A stretch of 64,000 nt of DNA from Candidatus Zixiibacteriota bacterium (GCA_020351995.1 CP070674.1:2601519-2665518); one strand, 5' to 3'; positions 45,551-55,049 are shown, counted from the stretch's first letter. Translations and numbers: made by a program. Notes: a model not told the origin generated them from the sequence alone.

Positions 45551-45677
45551 ATAGACTGGAGGACTTCAGAAACCCCTCTATTTGGCCGAAAGGGTAGCTC
45601 AAACGGCAGTCCGAAGTCGATGGTTCGCCCGTAAGAGCGAAAAGTGACAACCTGACTCTCAAACTGTAGGACGCTTC
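45551..45677 (+). ncRNA. Structured 5' leader, riboswitch-like but not identified
   Basis: Between the promoter and the sensor ATG the leader can fold: an outer GACTTC/GAAGTC pairing (45565-45613 region) encloses GCCG/CGGC and ACCC/GGGT helices with GAAA- and CAAA-containing loops, followed by TTCGC/GCGAA. I could not match it to a named riboswitch class; the c-di-GMP-I core was compared and does not fit. Confidence 0.35.
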
Positions 45678-46880
45678 ATGGGCGGTGAGAAGATCAAGCT
45701 GCGCATTCTGGTTCCGCTGACGATAGCCATCGTAGGCCTTCTTGGCTCTTTTGTATCCGGCACCTATCGCCTCATGAACGGGGCCCTTCACAGCCAGGTC
45801 GACCAGTATCTGGCCTCGGTGAAGAAGGTAATCAGGGCCAATCACCACTCAGATATAGAAGTGCTCGGTGAAATTGCCGATAACCTGGCGCGTCATCAGC
45901 GCCTGCGGCAGGCTTACCGTAACAACAACAGGCCGCAGGCACAGAGTGTTCTCAGACCGATCTTCCAGGAACTCTCTCAACAACATGGGATCTCCAAACT
46001 CTACATTCACGACAGAGACGGCGTGAATTTTGCCCGGGCTCATCAGCCGCACCTGTTCGGGGACACGATGAATCACGCCACGCTGGCCGGCGCCATACAA
46101 ACCGGTGACGTTTGTTTCGGTATGGAACTATGTGACAGGGGCTCATTTACATTCAGCTTCGTGCTGCCATGGCGCTACCCTGGAGAAATCGCTGGTTACA
46201 TTGAGCTCGGTAAAGATTTCCAGTATATCACCAGAGAAGTCCCGGCAGCCTTTGGCGTTGAGATGATCACGCTGATAAACAAAACCCATGTATCTCGAAA
46301 GGCGTGGGAACGAGCCTACCGGCACGGCAATATCGATGTCTGGTGGAACACGTTCTCGGATTTCGTAATAATCGATAACACCTTTGATACGATACCCGCG
46401 CGACTGAATCACTGGTTCTCGGAAAACCCGGAGGAGCCACCTTACAACCAGAGGATATCACTCGAAGGTGTGACCTATTCTCTTGCATTCTTCCCCCTGG
46501 TTGACATACTGGGACGTAAGGTCGGCGGGGTGGCGGTCTTTTGCGACATCACGCATTACCTGGAGAAGACCTTCAAGCAGCTTGTGCTGATTTCGGCCAT
46601 GTGCCTTATAATCGGAATCGCGCTGTGTGTATCGTTTTACAAGATGCTTGAAGGCCTGGAGGCTGAACTGACCGATTCGCGACAAAAGATTCTGCGGGAA
46701 AGTCAATTGCGTCTCGAAATCGAGCGCAGGCACACCAAGGAATTAGCCGCACATATCCTGGAACTCGAGCTCGCCAGAACCAGAGCACTCAAAATGGTTC
46801 GGGAATCAGAACTCGCCAAACAGCAAGCAGAGAAAATAAAGAAAGAGTACCTGCAAAAACAGGGCTACCCGGATAGGTAG
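45678..46880 (+). CDS. Membrane sensor with Cache-like periplasmic domain, no output domain
   Basis: 400 residues. First transmembrane helix about 8-30 (RILVPLTIAIVGLLGSFVSG), a large periplasmic region of about 280 residues, second helix about 308-330 (LVLISAMCLIIGIALCVSF), then a cytoplasmic coiled-coil of about 70 residues (EAELTDSRQKILRESQLRLE onward). The periplasmic part resembles double-Cache sensors (ISKLYIHDRDGVNFARAH, FTFSFVLPWRYPGEIAGYIE). The protein ends in the coiled-coil, where a kinase, GGDEF or methyl-accepting domain would normally begin. No frame nearby continues such a domain. It may act with a separate partner or be a remnant. AGGA precedes the ATG. Confidence 0.8.
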   Translation: MGGEKIKLRILVPLTIAIVGLLGSFVSGTYRLMNGALHSQVDQYLASVKKVIRANHHSDIEVLGEIADNLARHQRLRQAYRNNNRPQAQSVLRPIFQELSQQHGISKLYIHDRDGVNFARAHQPHLFGDTMNHATLAGAIQTGDVCFGMELCDRGSFTFSFVLPWRYPGEIAGYIELGKDFQYITREVPAAFGVEMITLINKTHVSRKAWERAYRHGNIDVWWNTFSDFVIIDNTFDTIPARLNHWFSENPEEPPYNQRISLEGVTYSLAFFPLVDILGRKVGGVAVFCDITHYLEKTFKQLVLISAMCLIIGIALCVSFYKMLEGLEAELTDSRQKILRESQLRLEIERRHTKELAAHILELELARTRALKMVRESELAKQQAEKIKKEYLQKQGYPDR

Positions 46881-46918
46881 TCCTGCCCATGACCGGGTAC
46901 GATTCTGGCACCTGATTT

Positions 46919-48187
46919 TCACGTATTTTTCTTGCTGACTTTGACGCGCAGTATGCGTTGCCCCTCAACCTCACCGACCTCGAACTCCAGGTCGTGCCAG
47001 CGAATCTTCTGCCCCGACACCGGCACACTCCCAACCAGGTCATAAATCAACCCTCCTACCGTATCATAGTCAGTCTGCTCGTACTCGGTGTCAAGATAAG
47101 CCTGAAGCTTGTCTACCATGAGACCGGCGCTCACCAGATAGTGCCCATCACCCAGGTCATTGAATTCGGCCACTTCGGCATCATGCTCATCCTGAATCTC
47201 GCCGAATATCTCCTCAATAATGTCCTCGAGCGTAACCAGGCCCGCCAATCCGCCATATTCATCGGCAACAAGCGCGATATGCTGGCGCTTGTCTTTGAAC
47301 TCCCGAAGTAGCTCGCCGATGATTTTGGTTTCGGGTACGAAGTAAGGCTTGCGCAGATAGTTTTCTATGAGAAACTTCTCCCCCTGATCGGGAGGGTTGC
47401 TGAAAAGGTCCTTGACGTACAGCAGCCCGATGATCTTGTCGATGGTTTCCTCGTAAACCGGATAGCGTGAATGACCGTCTCTTTTCACCAGGGCTCTGAT
47501 GGCACTGAAACTCATTTCCTTATCAATGCCCACGATATCTATCCTGGGAATCATGATCTCCCGGACGACTGTCTGGTCAAGAAGGAAGATCTGGCTTATC
47601 ATTTCCCTCTCTTCGTCGTCGACGATGGTTTCCCCGATCCCGGCGTGGTCGGCTACGGCATCAATAGCCCTTTCCACGATTTCCTCTTTCTGTTCCTCAC
47701 TTACCTGCTCCTCTGTCATCGAACGCCTGACTATCTTCCGGTACGCCAGCACGGCCGGGAAGAAAACCAGGTAAACCGTACGGATGACCCACAGGTATTT
47801 CAACATACCAGCATTGATGGCTTTCCTCGATGACATCTTGGGGAAAACCTCCGCCACCAGTATGTAAGCTACCCAGACGACTATCAGCCCGACCGGGAAT
47901 GTCACGAGTTGATCCACGCCGGACCATTGTGTAAACTGGTATGCCAATCTCAATGACAGGGCCGAGAAGATTATCAACCAGACTGATTTGTAGAGATCGG
48001 CCACCTGAACCAGGGCTCGTGGATCATCCGCAATTTTCATCAGAAAAACGCGGCGGCCGTCGGAGGCCATGGGAAGAATGGTCTCTATTTCGTCGGGGTC
48101 AACATAGACCGCCGAGGCATACAACGAGACGATGTACACCGTCACGAAACCGACCAGCACACCGGCCAGGCAAACCAGATCAACCAT
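46919..48187 (-). CDS. CNNM/HlyC-CorC family membrane protein with CBS pair
   Basis: 422 residues. N-terminal DUF21/CNNM transmembrane domain (FVTVYIVSLYASAVYVD, LVTFPVGLIVVWVAYILVAE), linker EREMISQIFLLDQTVVREIM, two CBS motifs (VGIDKEMSFSAIRALVKRDG and FLIENYLRKPYFVPE onward) and the C-terminal CorC_HlyC domain (DGHYLVSAGLMVDKLQAYLD). Members are linked to Mg/Co export or membrane homeostasis. Its ATG lies 8 bases inside ybeY's end, so it is coupled to ybeY. Confidence 0.92.
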   Translation of the reverse strand: MVDLVCLAGVLVGFVTVYIVSLYASAVYVDPDEIETILPMASDGRRVFLMKIADDPRALVQVADLYKSVWLIIFSALSLRLAYQFTQWSGVDQLVTFPVGLIVVWVAYILVAEVFPKMSSRKAINAGMLKYLWVIRTVYLVFFPAVLAYRKIVRRSMTEEQVSEEQKEEIVERAIDAVADHAGIGETIVDDEEREMISQIFLLDQTVVREIMIPRIDIVGIDKEMSFSAIRALVKRDGHSRYPVYEETIDKIIGLLYVKDLFSNPPDQGEKFLIENYLRKPYFVPETKIIGELLREFKDKRQHIALVADEYGGLAGLVTLEDIIEEIFGEIQDEHDAEVAEFNDLGDGHYLVSAGLMVDKLQAYLDTEYEQTDYDTVGGLIYDLVGSVPVSGQKIRWHDLEFEVGEVEGQRILRVKVSKKNT

Positions 48188-48620
48188 CGTCCGACCTTCT
48201 TGAATGATTCACGAAATAATCCTCCAGTGACTGCATCTGCGTGGCGTCCCGTTTCTTAGAATGGTCATAACCGAACAGATGAAGCAACCCGTGACAGCTC
48301 AATCTCACCAGCTCTTCCGCCAGCGTTACACCGTATGACCTGGCCTGACGTGCCGCCGTTGGTACCGATACGTACACTTCGCCGAACACGCATTCCTCAT
48401 CGTCAGGATAATCAATACTGAAAGCCAGTACATCGGTAGCTTTGTTGATATGCCGAAACTGGCGGTTGAGTTTTCGGATACCCGCATCATCGGTGAATAC
48501 GAGATTAATCGTGCCGGCCCAGCCCGGCTTCTTTTCCTCCGCGATAAGTTTATCGAACAGCTTCTGAAGCCTTTTCAAAGGTAGCCTTCCTCCCGATTCC
48601 CTGAAAATGTTGAGCCTCAT
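48180..48620 (-). CDS. ybeY: Endoribonuclease YbeY (rRNA maturation factor)
   Basis: 146 residues. Zinc motif LSCHGLLHLFGYDHSKKRD (HGxLHxxGYDH), preceded by RKLNRQFRHINKATDVLAFS, a YbeY signature. It processes 16S rRNA 3' ends and supports ribosome quality control. Start overlaps the 7TM-HD gene by four bases; phoH lies upstream, the common ybeY-phoH-HD neighbourhood. Confidence 0.96.
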   Translation of the reverse strand: MRLNIFRESGGRLPLKRLQKLFDKLIAEEKKPGWAGTINLVFTDDAGIRKLNRQFRHINKATDVLAFSIDYPDDEECVFGEVYVSVPTAARQARSYGVTLAEELVRLSCHGLLHLFGYDHSKKRDATQMQSLEDYFVNHSRRSDDG

Positions 48621-50869
48621 TCTTCCTCGGTCTTATCCTTTTTGGGATATACCACGCGATGATGAAATGCCCCGATAAGTACCTGGGCGAAGGCCTCTTT
48701 TATCCGGGCCAGGTCCCTCAGGGTCAAGGGACACTGTTCCAGCTCGCCCGACTGGAAGCGATCATTTATTATGCGCTGGATGAGATGGTTGATTCGCGCC
48801 GGTTTTGGATCTTCCAGAGTCCTGCTTGCCGCCTCGACCGCGTCGGCAAGCATGGCGATGCCCGTTTCCCTTGTCTGAGGCTTGGGACCGGGATAGCGAA
48901 ACTTGTCCATAGCCTCCTCGTCGCCCGCGCCCTGCTGAACAGCCTTATTGTAAAAATAAGTTTGCACCATGGTACCGTGATGTTCCTCGACAAAGCTGAG
49001 AACATCGTCGGGAATACCCGCCTCCTCGCCAAGTTGACGACCCATTTTCACATGCGATGAGAGAATTATAGATGACATTGATGGCGTCAGTTCTTCGTGC
49101 TTGGATTTCACACTGAGCTGGTTCTCGACAAAATACTCGGGAATCTCTATCTTACCAATATCGTGAAAGTACGCCCCGACCCGGGCCATCAGGGCATTGG
49201 CCCCGATGGCTGTTGCCGCCGCTTCCGTAAGATTCCCCACGATAATCGAATGATGATAGGTCCCCGGTGCCTCCAGCGCCAGACGCTTCAACAGCGGGTG
49301 ATTGGGATCGGCAAGCTCCAGAAGGGTGATATCCGTGGTGATACCGAACAGTGACTCAAAAAAGGGCAGGATACCCATGGCCAGAAGAGTCGCGACAATG
49401 CCGTTAATCACCCCGAACCCGGTTTCCTGCAAAAGATCGGCGTTCGGCGTAAGCTTCAGTGTCTCGACCATAACGGCATAAACGGCAAAAGTAAGCGCTA
49501 CCGAGTACATTATCCGGAAAAACTCCGACCGTTTCCTTACCCGACGCGACGTAAAGCAAGCCACCGTGCCGACCACCACCGTCATAAAGCTCAAGGTGAA
49601 ATCAAACCGGTGCATGATACCCAGAAGGAACGCAAGCACAATGGTCGACAGCAAGCCGACCTCGGCATCGAAGAGAATCGTAACCATAACCGGCAGCAGG
49701 GCCACGGGATAAAGATATATCGATAGTTCGCCCTGGATCCCGACCAGATACACCAGCAACAACTGCAGCCCAAAGACCATAAACAGTGCAACCAGCTTGG
49801 GATTGGACTTGAACATGTCCGGCCGGAAGAAGAACAGGAAAAGATATAAAGCGGAAAACGCCGCCAGCACTAAAACAATCCTGACCAGCGCCGGAAGTAT
49901 CGTTGCCAGCCAGGGCTCCGCCGCCGCCTGGCTGCGCATTATCCGCGCCATCTCCCTGAGAACCCGTTCCTGGCGTTCATTCACTCTCTGGCCGGCACGC
50001 AGAATGATATCATTCTTTTCCACAATCTCCTTTACATCCGATATCGACGCCAGAGCATCATCCACACGCCGATTGTACTCCGCGGCGTTCATGCGCAGAT
50101 TCGGTTGAATGAACGTCCGACCGACCTGATAGAAATACTCAACATCGATCGAATCGGTCGCGCTGAGCCGGTTAAGAGCCGTCAGAAGCCGGGAGTACGC
50201 TGTCGCCACTGAATAAAGCTTGTCGCGCGAAATGATATTCTGATCGTCCCCCGTGCGGATCAACACATTCTTGTTTCTCGATTCGGGAAACGTGAACCGG
50301 TCGGGCAGGACACCCACGCTGTAAATCTCATTAGCGTAAATATCCCTGACGATGGTGTAAATCCTGTCCAGGCTGTCCGTTTCCATCGATTTCCCGATAG
50401 CCTCCGGGCTGAACAGGGGAAAACGCGCCGAGATTACATCCACGTACTGCTCGATACTCGTTGTATCCTCCTCCAGTCTGGCCTGCCTGATGGAATCCAC
50501 CACCCAGAAAAACCTCCTCAGGCCGGTATAGGCATGGTTGGCTATGGTGGTGTCATAATCCAGCACGAAGGGCAGGGCCAAGCGGGTGGCCTCGGTCTCG
50601 TCGCGAATTTCCCGGTCCGTCTTGTACACCGTGATCTGGAACGGGGCAATAACGTCCTCCAGCGCGATCTCGCCCCTTCGCGGCATATCCAGCGGATCAT
50701 ACAGCGACTGGCCCGGGTAAACGATACCCACCAGAAGCGACAGAATTATCAGCAGCAGAAACTTGAACGTACGCGAATGAAATGACGACCTTTTGACCTG
50801 GCGTATTTCACTCTGGACTTTAAGAAGTTTCTTGATGCGGCGTTTGAGTTTTACTAAGAACGAAAACAT
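48617..50869 (-). CDS. 7TM-HD phosphohydrolase (PgpH-type c-di-AMP phosphodiesterase family)
   Basis: 750 residues. One N-terminal helix (TFKFLLLIILSLLVGIVYPG), a large extracellular 7TMR-HDED domain (about 60-330), seven helices (about 335-510) and a cytoplasmic HD domain: APGTYHHSIIVGNLTEAAA, ARVGAYFHDIGKIEIPEYFV (the HD pair), VKMGRQLGEEAGIPDDVLSF and ADAVEAASRTLEDPKPAR. Relatives such as PgpH hydrolyse c-di-AMP. Located between phoH and ybeY as in many bacteria. The first helix carries a run of basic residues on its cytoplasmic side. Confidence 0.93.
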   Translation of the reverse strand: MFSFLVKLKRRIKKLLKVQSEIRQVKRSSFHSRTFKFLLLIILSLLVGIVYPGQSLYDPLDMPRRGEIALEDVIAPFQITVYKTDREIRDETEATRLALPFVLDYDTTIANHAYTGLRRFFWVVDSIRQARLEEDTTSIEQYVDVISARFPLFSPEAIGKSMETDSLDRIYTIVRDIYANEIYSVGVLPDRFTFPESRNKNVLIRTGDDQNIISRDKLYSVATAYSRLLTALNRLSATDSIDVEYFYQVGRTFIQPNLRMNAAEYNRRVDDALASISDVKEIVEKNDIILRAGQRVNERQERVLREMARIMRSQAAAEPWLATILPALVRIVLVLAAFSALYLFLFFFRPDMFKSNPKLVALFMVFGLQLLLVYLVGIQGELSIYLYPVALLPVMVTILFDAEVGLLSTIVLAFLLGIMHRFDFTLSFMTVVVGTVACFTSRRVRKRSEFFRIMYSVALTFAVYAVMVETLKLTPNADLLQETGFGVINGIVATLLAMGILPFFESLFGITTDITLLELADPNHPLLKRLALEAPGTYHHSIIVGNLTEAAATAIGANALMARVGAYFHDIGKIEIPEYFVENQLSVKSKHEELTPSMSSIILSSHVKMGRQLGEEAGIPDDVLSFVEEHHGTMVQTYFYNKAVQQGAGDEEAMDKFRYPGPKPQTRETGIAMLADAVEAASRTLEDPKPARINHLIQRIINDRFQSGELEQCPLTLRDLARIKEAFAQVLIGAFHHRVVYPKKDKTEEE

Positions 50870-50890
50870 AAAGCGAAATTCCCTTTCGCC

Positions 50891-51874
50891 TTAATCCTTT
50901 CTCCTGGATTTCTCATATTTCTCGTAGGCTTTGATGATGCTCTGAACAAGATGATGACGGATAACATCCTTCTCGGTAAGATATATGAACTTGATGCCAT
51001 CCAACCCGGCCAGGATCTTCTGGACTCTCACCAGACCGGATTTGCGCCGATCCTCGAGATCTATCTGCGTGATGTCGCCTGTAATAATGGCCTTGGATTT
51101 CTCTCCAATTCGGGTCAGGAACATTTTCATCTGTGGACTGGTCGTGTTTTGCGCCTCGTCAAGGACCACGAAGGCCTCATTGAGCGTCCGACCGCGCATG
51201 AAAGCCAGCGGGGCAATCTCGATGATTCCCAGCTCCAGAAGTTTGCGAATCTTATCGGGCTGAAGCATATCATACAGCGCGTCGTAAACCGGGCGAAGAT
51301 ACGGGTCTACCTTGGCCCGAATATCTCCCGGCAGAAAACCGAGCGACTCCCCCGCCTCGACTGCCGGCCGGGTGAAAACGATTCGGTTAACCTTCTTGGC
51401 CTTCAGTTCGGCCACCGCCATGGCTACCGCCAGGTAGGTTTTTCCGGTGCCGGCCGGACCGATCGAGAACACAATATCGTTCTTCTCGACCGCTTCTACA
51501 TATTTCGACTGCCCGATTGTTTTTGGTTTGATCACCTTTTTTAGCGAGTTGGTCAACAACTGTTCGGTGGAAATGTACTCCGCCGGACCGAAGCCATTTT
51601 CCTTGACCATGCTGATAGCATAATGAACGTACTGCTCGGACAGGTAATCCCCCTGTTTCAATCTTGTCACGAAATCGCCCAAGAGGCGAAAAACACGGTC
51701 TACCTCTCTGCCGGGCCCTTCCACAACGATATTGTCGCCGCGAGCGATAATCTTCACCGGGAAATGCGCCTCGACCAGGCGAAGAAAAACATCATTCTGT
51801 CCAAACAGAAGGCGCTGGTCAATGCCCTGAACCACGAAAGTTCTGGCCTGCCTATCGTCGAGATTCGTAGTCAT
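50891..51874 (-). CDS. phoH: PhoH family ATPase
   Basis: 327 residues. Small N-terminal KH-like region, then the PhoH ATPase domain with Walker A VFSIGPAGTGKTYLAVAMAV, RIVFTRPAVEAGESLGFLPG, Walker B NEAFVVLDEAQNTTSPQMKM and FLTRIGEKSKAIITGDITQI. Cytoplasmic, probably RNA-linked with YbeY. The start is 5 bases after the aspS stop, so they share a transcript. Confidence 0.95.
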   Translation of the reverse strand: MTTNLDDRQARTFVVQGIDQRLLFGQNDVFLRLVEAHFPVKIIARGDNIVVEGPGREVDRVFRLLGDFVTRLKQGDYLSEQYVHYAISMVKENGFGPAEYISTEQLLTNSLKKVIKPKTIGQSKYVEAVEKNDIVFSIGPAGTGKTYLAVAMAVAELKAKKVNRIVFTRPAVEAGESLGFLPGDIRAKVDPYLRPVYDALYDMLQPDKIRKLLELGIIEIAPLAFMRGRTLNEAFVVLDEAQNTTSPQMKMFLTRIGEKSKAIITGDITQIDLEDRRKSGLVRVQKILAGLDGIKFIYLTEKDVIRHHLVQSIIKAYEKYEKSRRKD

Positions 51875-51878
51875 CCAC

Positions 51879-53711
51879 TCAATCCTTTTTGCCGCCCTTC
51901 TTCAACGACAGACCCAGTTCCGCCAGTTGCTCCGGATCAATCTCTGAAGGCGAACCATCCATCAATGATACCGCGTTGGTCGTCTTGGGGAAGGCGATGA
52001 CATCCCTGATCGTGTCGGTACCGGTCATCAGCGACACCAGCCGGTCCAGACCAGCCGCGATACCGGCGTGAGGCGGCGCCCCGTACTCAAGCGCCCGTAG
52101 CAAGAAACCGAACATCCGCTCCGCCCGTTCATTGTCGATTCCGAGTATATTCAGCACCTTTCGTTGCAGCTCCCGTCGATTTATTCTTTGCCCTCCGGAG
52201 GCAATCTCCCAACCGTTTATCACCAGGTCATACTGCATCGCCCGCGCTCGACGCCATGGATGAGCGGCATCGGAACGTGCGACCGACGACTTGAAGCCCT
52301 CTTCTATTAGGGCCAGATCATCTTCGTGCGGGTTCGAGACAATATTATGCATGGCCATAAAAGAATCATTTTCGGTATCATAGTCAAACAACGGGAAGTC
52401 GGTCACCCAGAGGAAACTCCACTTCCCGGTGTCAATCAGGTCCTGGCTGCGCCCGAGATGAAGCCGCAACTGGCCCAGTATGCCCTCCGCCTTGAGCTTT
52501 CGGTCAGAGATTATAAACAGCGCGTCGCCCACTTCAGCCCCCGCTTTCTGACACAGCCTGTCTTTTGTTGTCTCACCGATAAACTTGAGTATCGGCGACT
52601 TGTCGCCGCCCTCGGCGCGAAGGATATAAGCCAACCCGCCACCACCAAGCGACTTCGTCAGTTCCGTCAACTCGTCTATCTGCCTGCGGGAGTAGTTACC
52701 GCCGCCTTTCAGCACGATGCCTTTTACTACACCACCCGATTTGACATTATCGGCAAAAACCTTGAAACCACAGTCACGGGCCTCATCGGTCAGATCCACG
52801 AGCTCCATCCCGAAACGCCGATCCGGCTTGTCAGTGCCCCACCGATTCATCACTTCTTCGAAAGTAAAACGCTCAAACGGCGTCGATACGCTAACACCGA
52901 GTATCTTCCCGAACAGGTCCTGCGTGAGTCCTTCCATCACCGTAAAGACATCGTCGGGAGTTACGTAAGACATCTCTACGTCTATCTGGGTGTGTTCCGG
53001 CTGGCGATCCGAGCGCAGGTCCTCGTCGCGCAAACACCGGGCAACCTGGAAGTACTTGTCGAATCCGGAAATCATCAGAATCTGTTTCAATAGTTGCGGT
53101 GACTGCGGCAAGGCATAAAACCTGCCTTTTGAGACGCGACTGGGTACCACATAGTCGCGGGCACCCTCCGGGGTCGAACGAATCAGAAGAGGCGTCTCGA
53201 TCTCATAAAAGCCCTGCTCGCTAAGATAATTTCGAACGGCCAGAGTTATCTCGTGACGCATTCTCATCTTTTCCTGGAGAGGGGCCCGTCGAAGATCAAG
53301 ATAACGGTACTCTAACCGCAGCAGCTCTTTGGCGGTGGTTTCGTCTACTATCTCGAACGGGGGTGTTTTGGATTCCGACAGGATATAAAATTGTTCTACT
53401 CGCACTTCAATTTCGCCGGTAGCCAGTTTCTTGTTAACCGTGCCCTCCGGGCGAGGAGCTACCGTACCGATCGCGGCTACCACAAACTCATGACGAACGC
53501 GTTCGGCTTCGGCCAGCATCTCTTTGTCGATCCCCTCCGGATCAATCACGATTTGTGTAAGTCCGTAGCGATCACGAAGGTCCACAAACAGCACACCGCC
53601 CAGATTACGGTAGCCGTTCACCCATCCGTTCAATCGTACCGGTTGACCAATATTCGCGACGCTCAGCTCACCGCAGGTGTGAGTTCTTTTAAGCTCTGAG
53701 TACGCTGGCAC
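51879..53711 (-). CDS. aspS: Aspartyl-tRNA synthetase
   Basis: Class II synthetase with the bacterial insertion domain. RTHTCGELSVANIGQPVRLN is the usual N-terminus of the anticodon-binding domain; then LRYRYLDLRRAP-type LEYRYLDLRRAPLQEKMRMR (motif 1 area), RFYALPQSPQLLKQILMISG (motif 2 area), FQVARCLRDEDLRSDRQPEH and the C-terminal HAGIAAGLDRLVSLMTG (motif 3). The ORF is open back to 53822, but alignment by eye puts the start near GTG 53711, with AGGAG close upstream; the exact start is uncertain. About 610 residues. Confidence 0.95.
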   Translation of the reverse strand: MPAYSELKRTHTCGELSVANIGQPVRLNGWVNGYRNLGGVLFVDLRDRYGLTQIVIDPEGIDKEMLAEAERVRHEFVVAAIGTVAPRPEGTVNKKLATGEIEVRVEQFYILSESKTPPFEIVDETTAKELLRLEYRYLDLRRAPLQEKMRMRHEITLAVRNYLSEQGFYEIETPLLIRSTPEGARDYVVPSRVSKGRFYALPQSPQLLKQILMISGFDKYFQVARCLRDEDLRSDRQPEHTQIDVEMSYVTPDDVFTVMEGLTQDLFGKILGVSVSTPFERFTFEEVMNRWGTDKPDRRFGMELVDLTDEARDCGFKVFADNVKSGGVVKGIVLKGGGNYSRRQIDELTELTKSLGGGGLAYILRAEGGDKSPILKFIGETTKDRLCQKAGAEVGDALFIISDRKLKAEGILGQLRLHLGRSQDLIDTGKWSFLWVTDFPLFDYDTENDSFMAMHNIVSNPHEDDLALIEEGFKSSVARSDAAHPWRRARAMQYDLVINGWEIASGGQRINRRELQRKVLNILGIDNERAERMFGFLLRALEYGAPPHAGIAAGLDRLVSLMTGTDTIRDVIAFPKTTNAVSLMDGSPSEIDPEQLAELGLSLKKGGKKD

Positions 53712-54089
53712 TAACTCCTCTCTAAGCAATTGTATTCTAACTATATATCGGCATATACCGGGAAACGTTAAATGACCCAAACAGGTCAACTTACGGCGGA
53801 AAGGTAGCTTATTCCAAATCATAAGTCAAGAGAGCACAATCGGGAGGTACCAACCGCAGAAAGAACACTTTTTTAGTCTCCTAATCCGCAAGGCCTAAAA
53901 ACTGACCGATCCTTCAAGGTCGCCCGATCGCGACGAATCCAGCCGAATCGAATCCGCCGCTTGAACACTTGAAACCAACAACTTCGATTTTCGTCATAGA
54001 TACCGAAAGACAGCGCTTGCGACTATTGACAACTGAGCAACAAAGACTAAATTGCTTAATTTGTTAACACGAGGTCCGATAAATTTACT
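53712..54089. other. Divergent intergenic region between aspS and the PTS EIIA gene
   Basis: 378 bases without a convincing gene. Apart from the promoter noted at 54026-54053 I see no hairpin with T-run and no T-box features (no T-box-like conserved sequence) ahead of aspS. Confidence 0.5.
54026..54053 (+). promoter_or_regulatory. Candidate promoter for the second EIIA gene
   Basis: TTGACA (54026-54031), 16-base spacer, TAAATT (54048-54053). Predicted start about 30 bases before the ATG at 54090. Confidence 0.6.
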
Positions 54090-54590
54090 ATGAATCTGTC
54101 GCGGTACTTTAGAGAAGACTTGATCAAACTCGAAATGGACACCGTCATCGAGCCGCCCGGTGAGGACGAGTCCCTCGAGAAATGGCGCCAGAATGGCAAG
54201 GAGATGATTATCGAAGAACTGGTGTCGTTGCTCGAAGTCGGCAACCGTATCGGTAATCGCAACAAACTGCTTATCGACTTCATCAACCGCGAGAGAAAAG
54301 CCACCACCGGCCTCGGCTATGGCGTTGCCGTCCCTCACGTCAGATCGATGCAGGCCAAGGACTTTATGATCGCCTTCGCCCGTTCTACCGAGGGCTACGA
54401 CTTCGGATCGCTCGACACCAGCCCCACCCATCTTTTCTTTATCATGGCCGCCCCGCCTTACGACGACAACCTCTACCTTAAGGTTTTCAAGTCTCTCGCT
54501 GAAATGCTTCAGTATGAGTCTTTCCGCGAAGAACTGATGTCTTTACAGAGCCCTGGCGAACTGATTCGCGCTCTTCGCGCCATGGAATAG
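54090..54590 (+). CDS. PTS EIIA type-2 domain protein with N-terminal extension
   Basis: 166 residues. Phosphoryl-accepting His in GYGVAVPHVRSMQAKDFMIA; FGSLDTSPTHLFFIMAAPPY and LYLKVFKSLAEMLQYESF complete the EIIA fold. Compared with the EIIA at 15445-15897 it carries about 15 extra residues near the N-terminus (DTVIEPPGEDESLEKWRQNG). It is a monocistronic gene with its own promoter and no EIIB/EIIC nearby, so a regulatory phosphocarrier role is likely. Confidence 0.9.
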   Translation: MNLSRYFREDLIKLEMDTVIEPPGEDESLEKWRQNGKEMIIEELVSLLEVGNRIGNRNKLLIDFINRERKATTGLGYGVAVPHVRSMQAKDFMIAFARSTEGYDFGSLDTSPTHLFFIMAAPPYDDNLYLKVFKSLAEMLQYESFREELMSLQSPGELIRALRAME

Positions 54591-54629
54591 ACCCCCAGGT
54601 GGCTCCTGCCAGACATCTCCCCGTAAACA

Positions 54630-55049
54630 TCAGAAGAGATTGACCACCCTCATACTTGCGGCATTGAAACTAATTGGCCTGATCTTCACATAAGCGTTCG
54701 CCTTCCACGCTGCCGCTGAGTTTGATGTTGCCGCACACCCACCTGAGGCACCAACCTGGAAAAACCCATCAAGGCATATTGCCACATGAACAGCCTTTCC
54801 TCTCGCATTCAGGAAAAACAGCAGGGCACCCTTGCGAGGTTTGTCCACAAGACGGGTCGCGAACAGTCTGAGCAAACCGTCGGCGGTGTGATCCTCCTTT
54901 TCTCCCAAAACACCTGCCGATTTTAGGCACTCGACGACAAAACCGGAGCAATCAAACCCAGACGGATCATCCCCGCCCCACACATACGGTGTCCCGAGAT
55001 ACGCCAGGGCGGTACTGACCAGCCACTTTCTCGCAAGAATCCTCTCCAT
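54630..55049 (-). CDS. NlpC/P60-family peptidase-like protein without signal peptide
   Basis: 139 residues from ATG 55049 (55061 also possible). Catalytic Cys in YVWGGDDPSGFDCSGFVVEC, His in KAVHVAICLDGFFQVGA; the third polar residue is not certain. Normal NlpC/P60 domain size, but no signal peptide or membrane anchor is visible, so it is either cytoplasmic or exported another way. Convergent with the EIIA gene. Likely a gamma-D-glutamyl-type endopeptidase fold; substrate unknown. Confidence 0.85.
   Translation of the reverse strand: MERILARKWLVSTALAYLGTPYVWGGDDPSGFDCSGFVVECLKSAGVLGEKEDHTADGLLRLFATRLVDKPRKGALLFFLNARGKAVHVAICLDGFFQVGASGGCAATSNSAAAWKANAYVKIRPISFNAASMRVVNLF

Noticed and set aside
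45551-45677. Cyclic-di-GMP-I (GEMM) riboswitch
   Set aside because: GAAA and CAAA loops are suggestive, but the conserved core and the tetraloop-receptor part do not line up; kept only as an unidentified structured leader.
46868-46903. Terminator between the sensor and the CorC gene
   Set aside because: TACCCGG/CCGGGTA can pair, but with a 20-base loop and no T-run.
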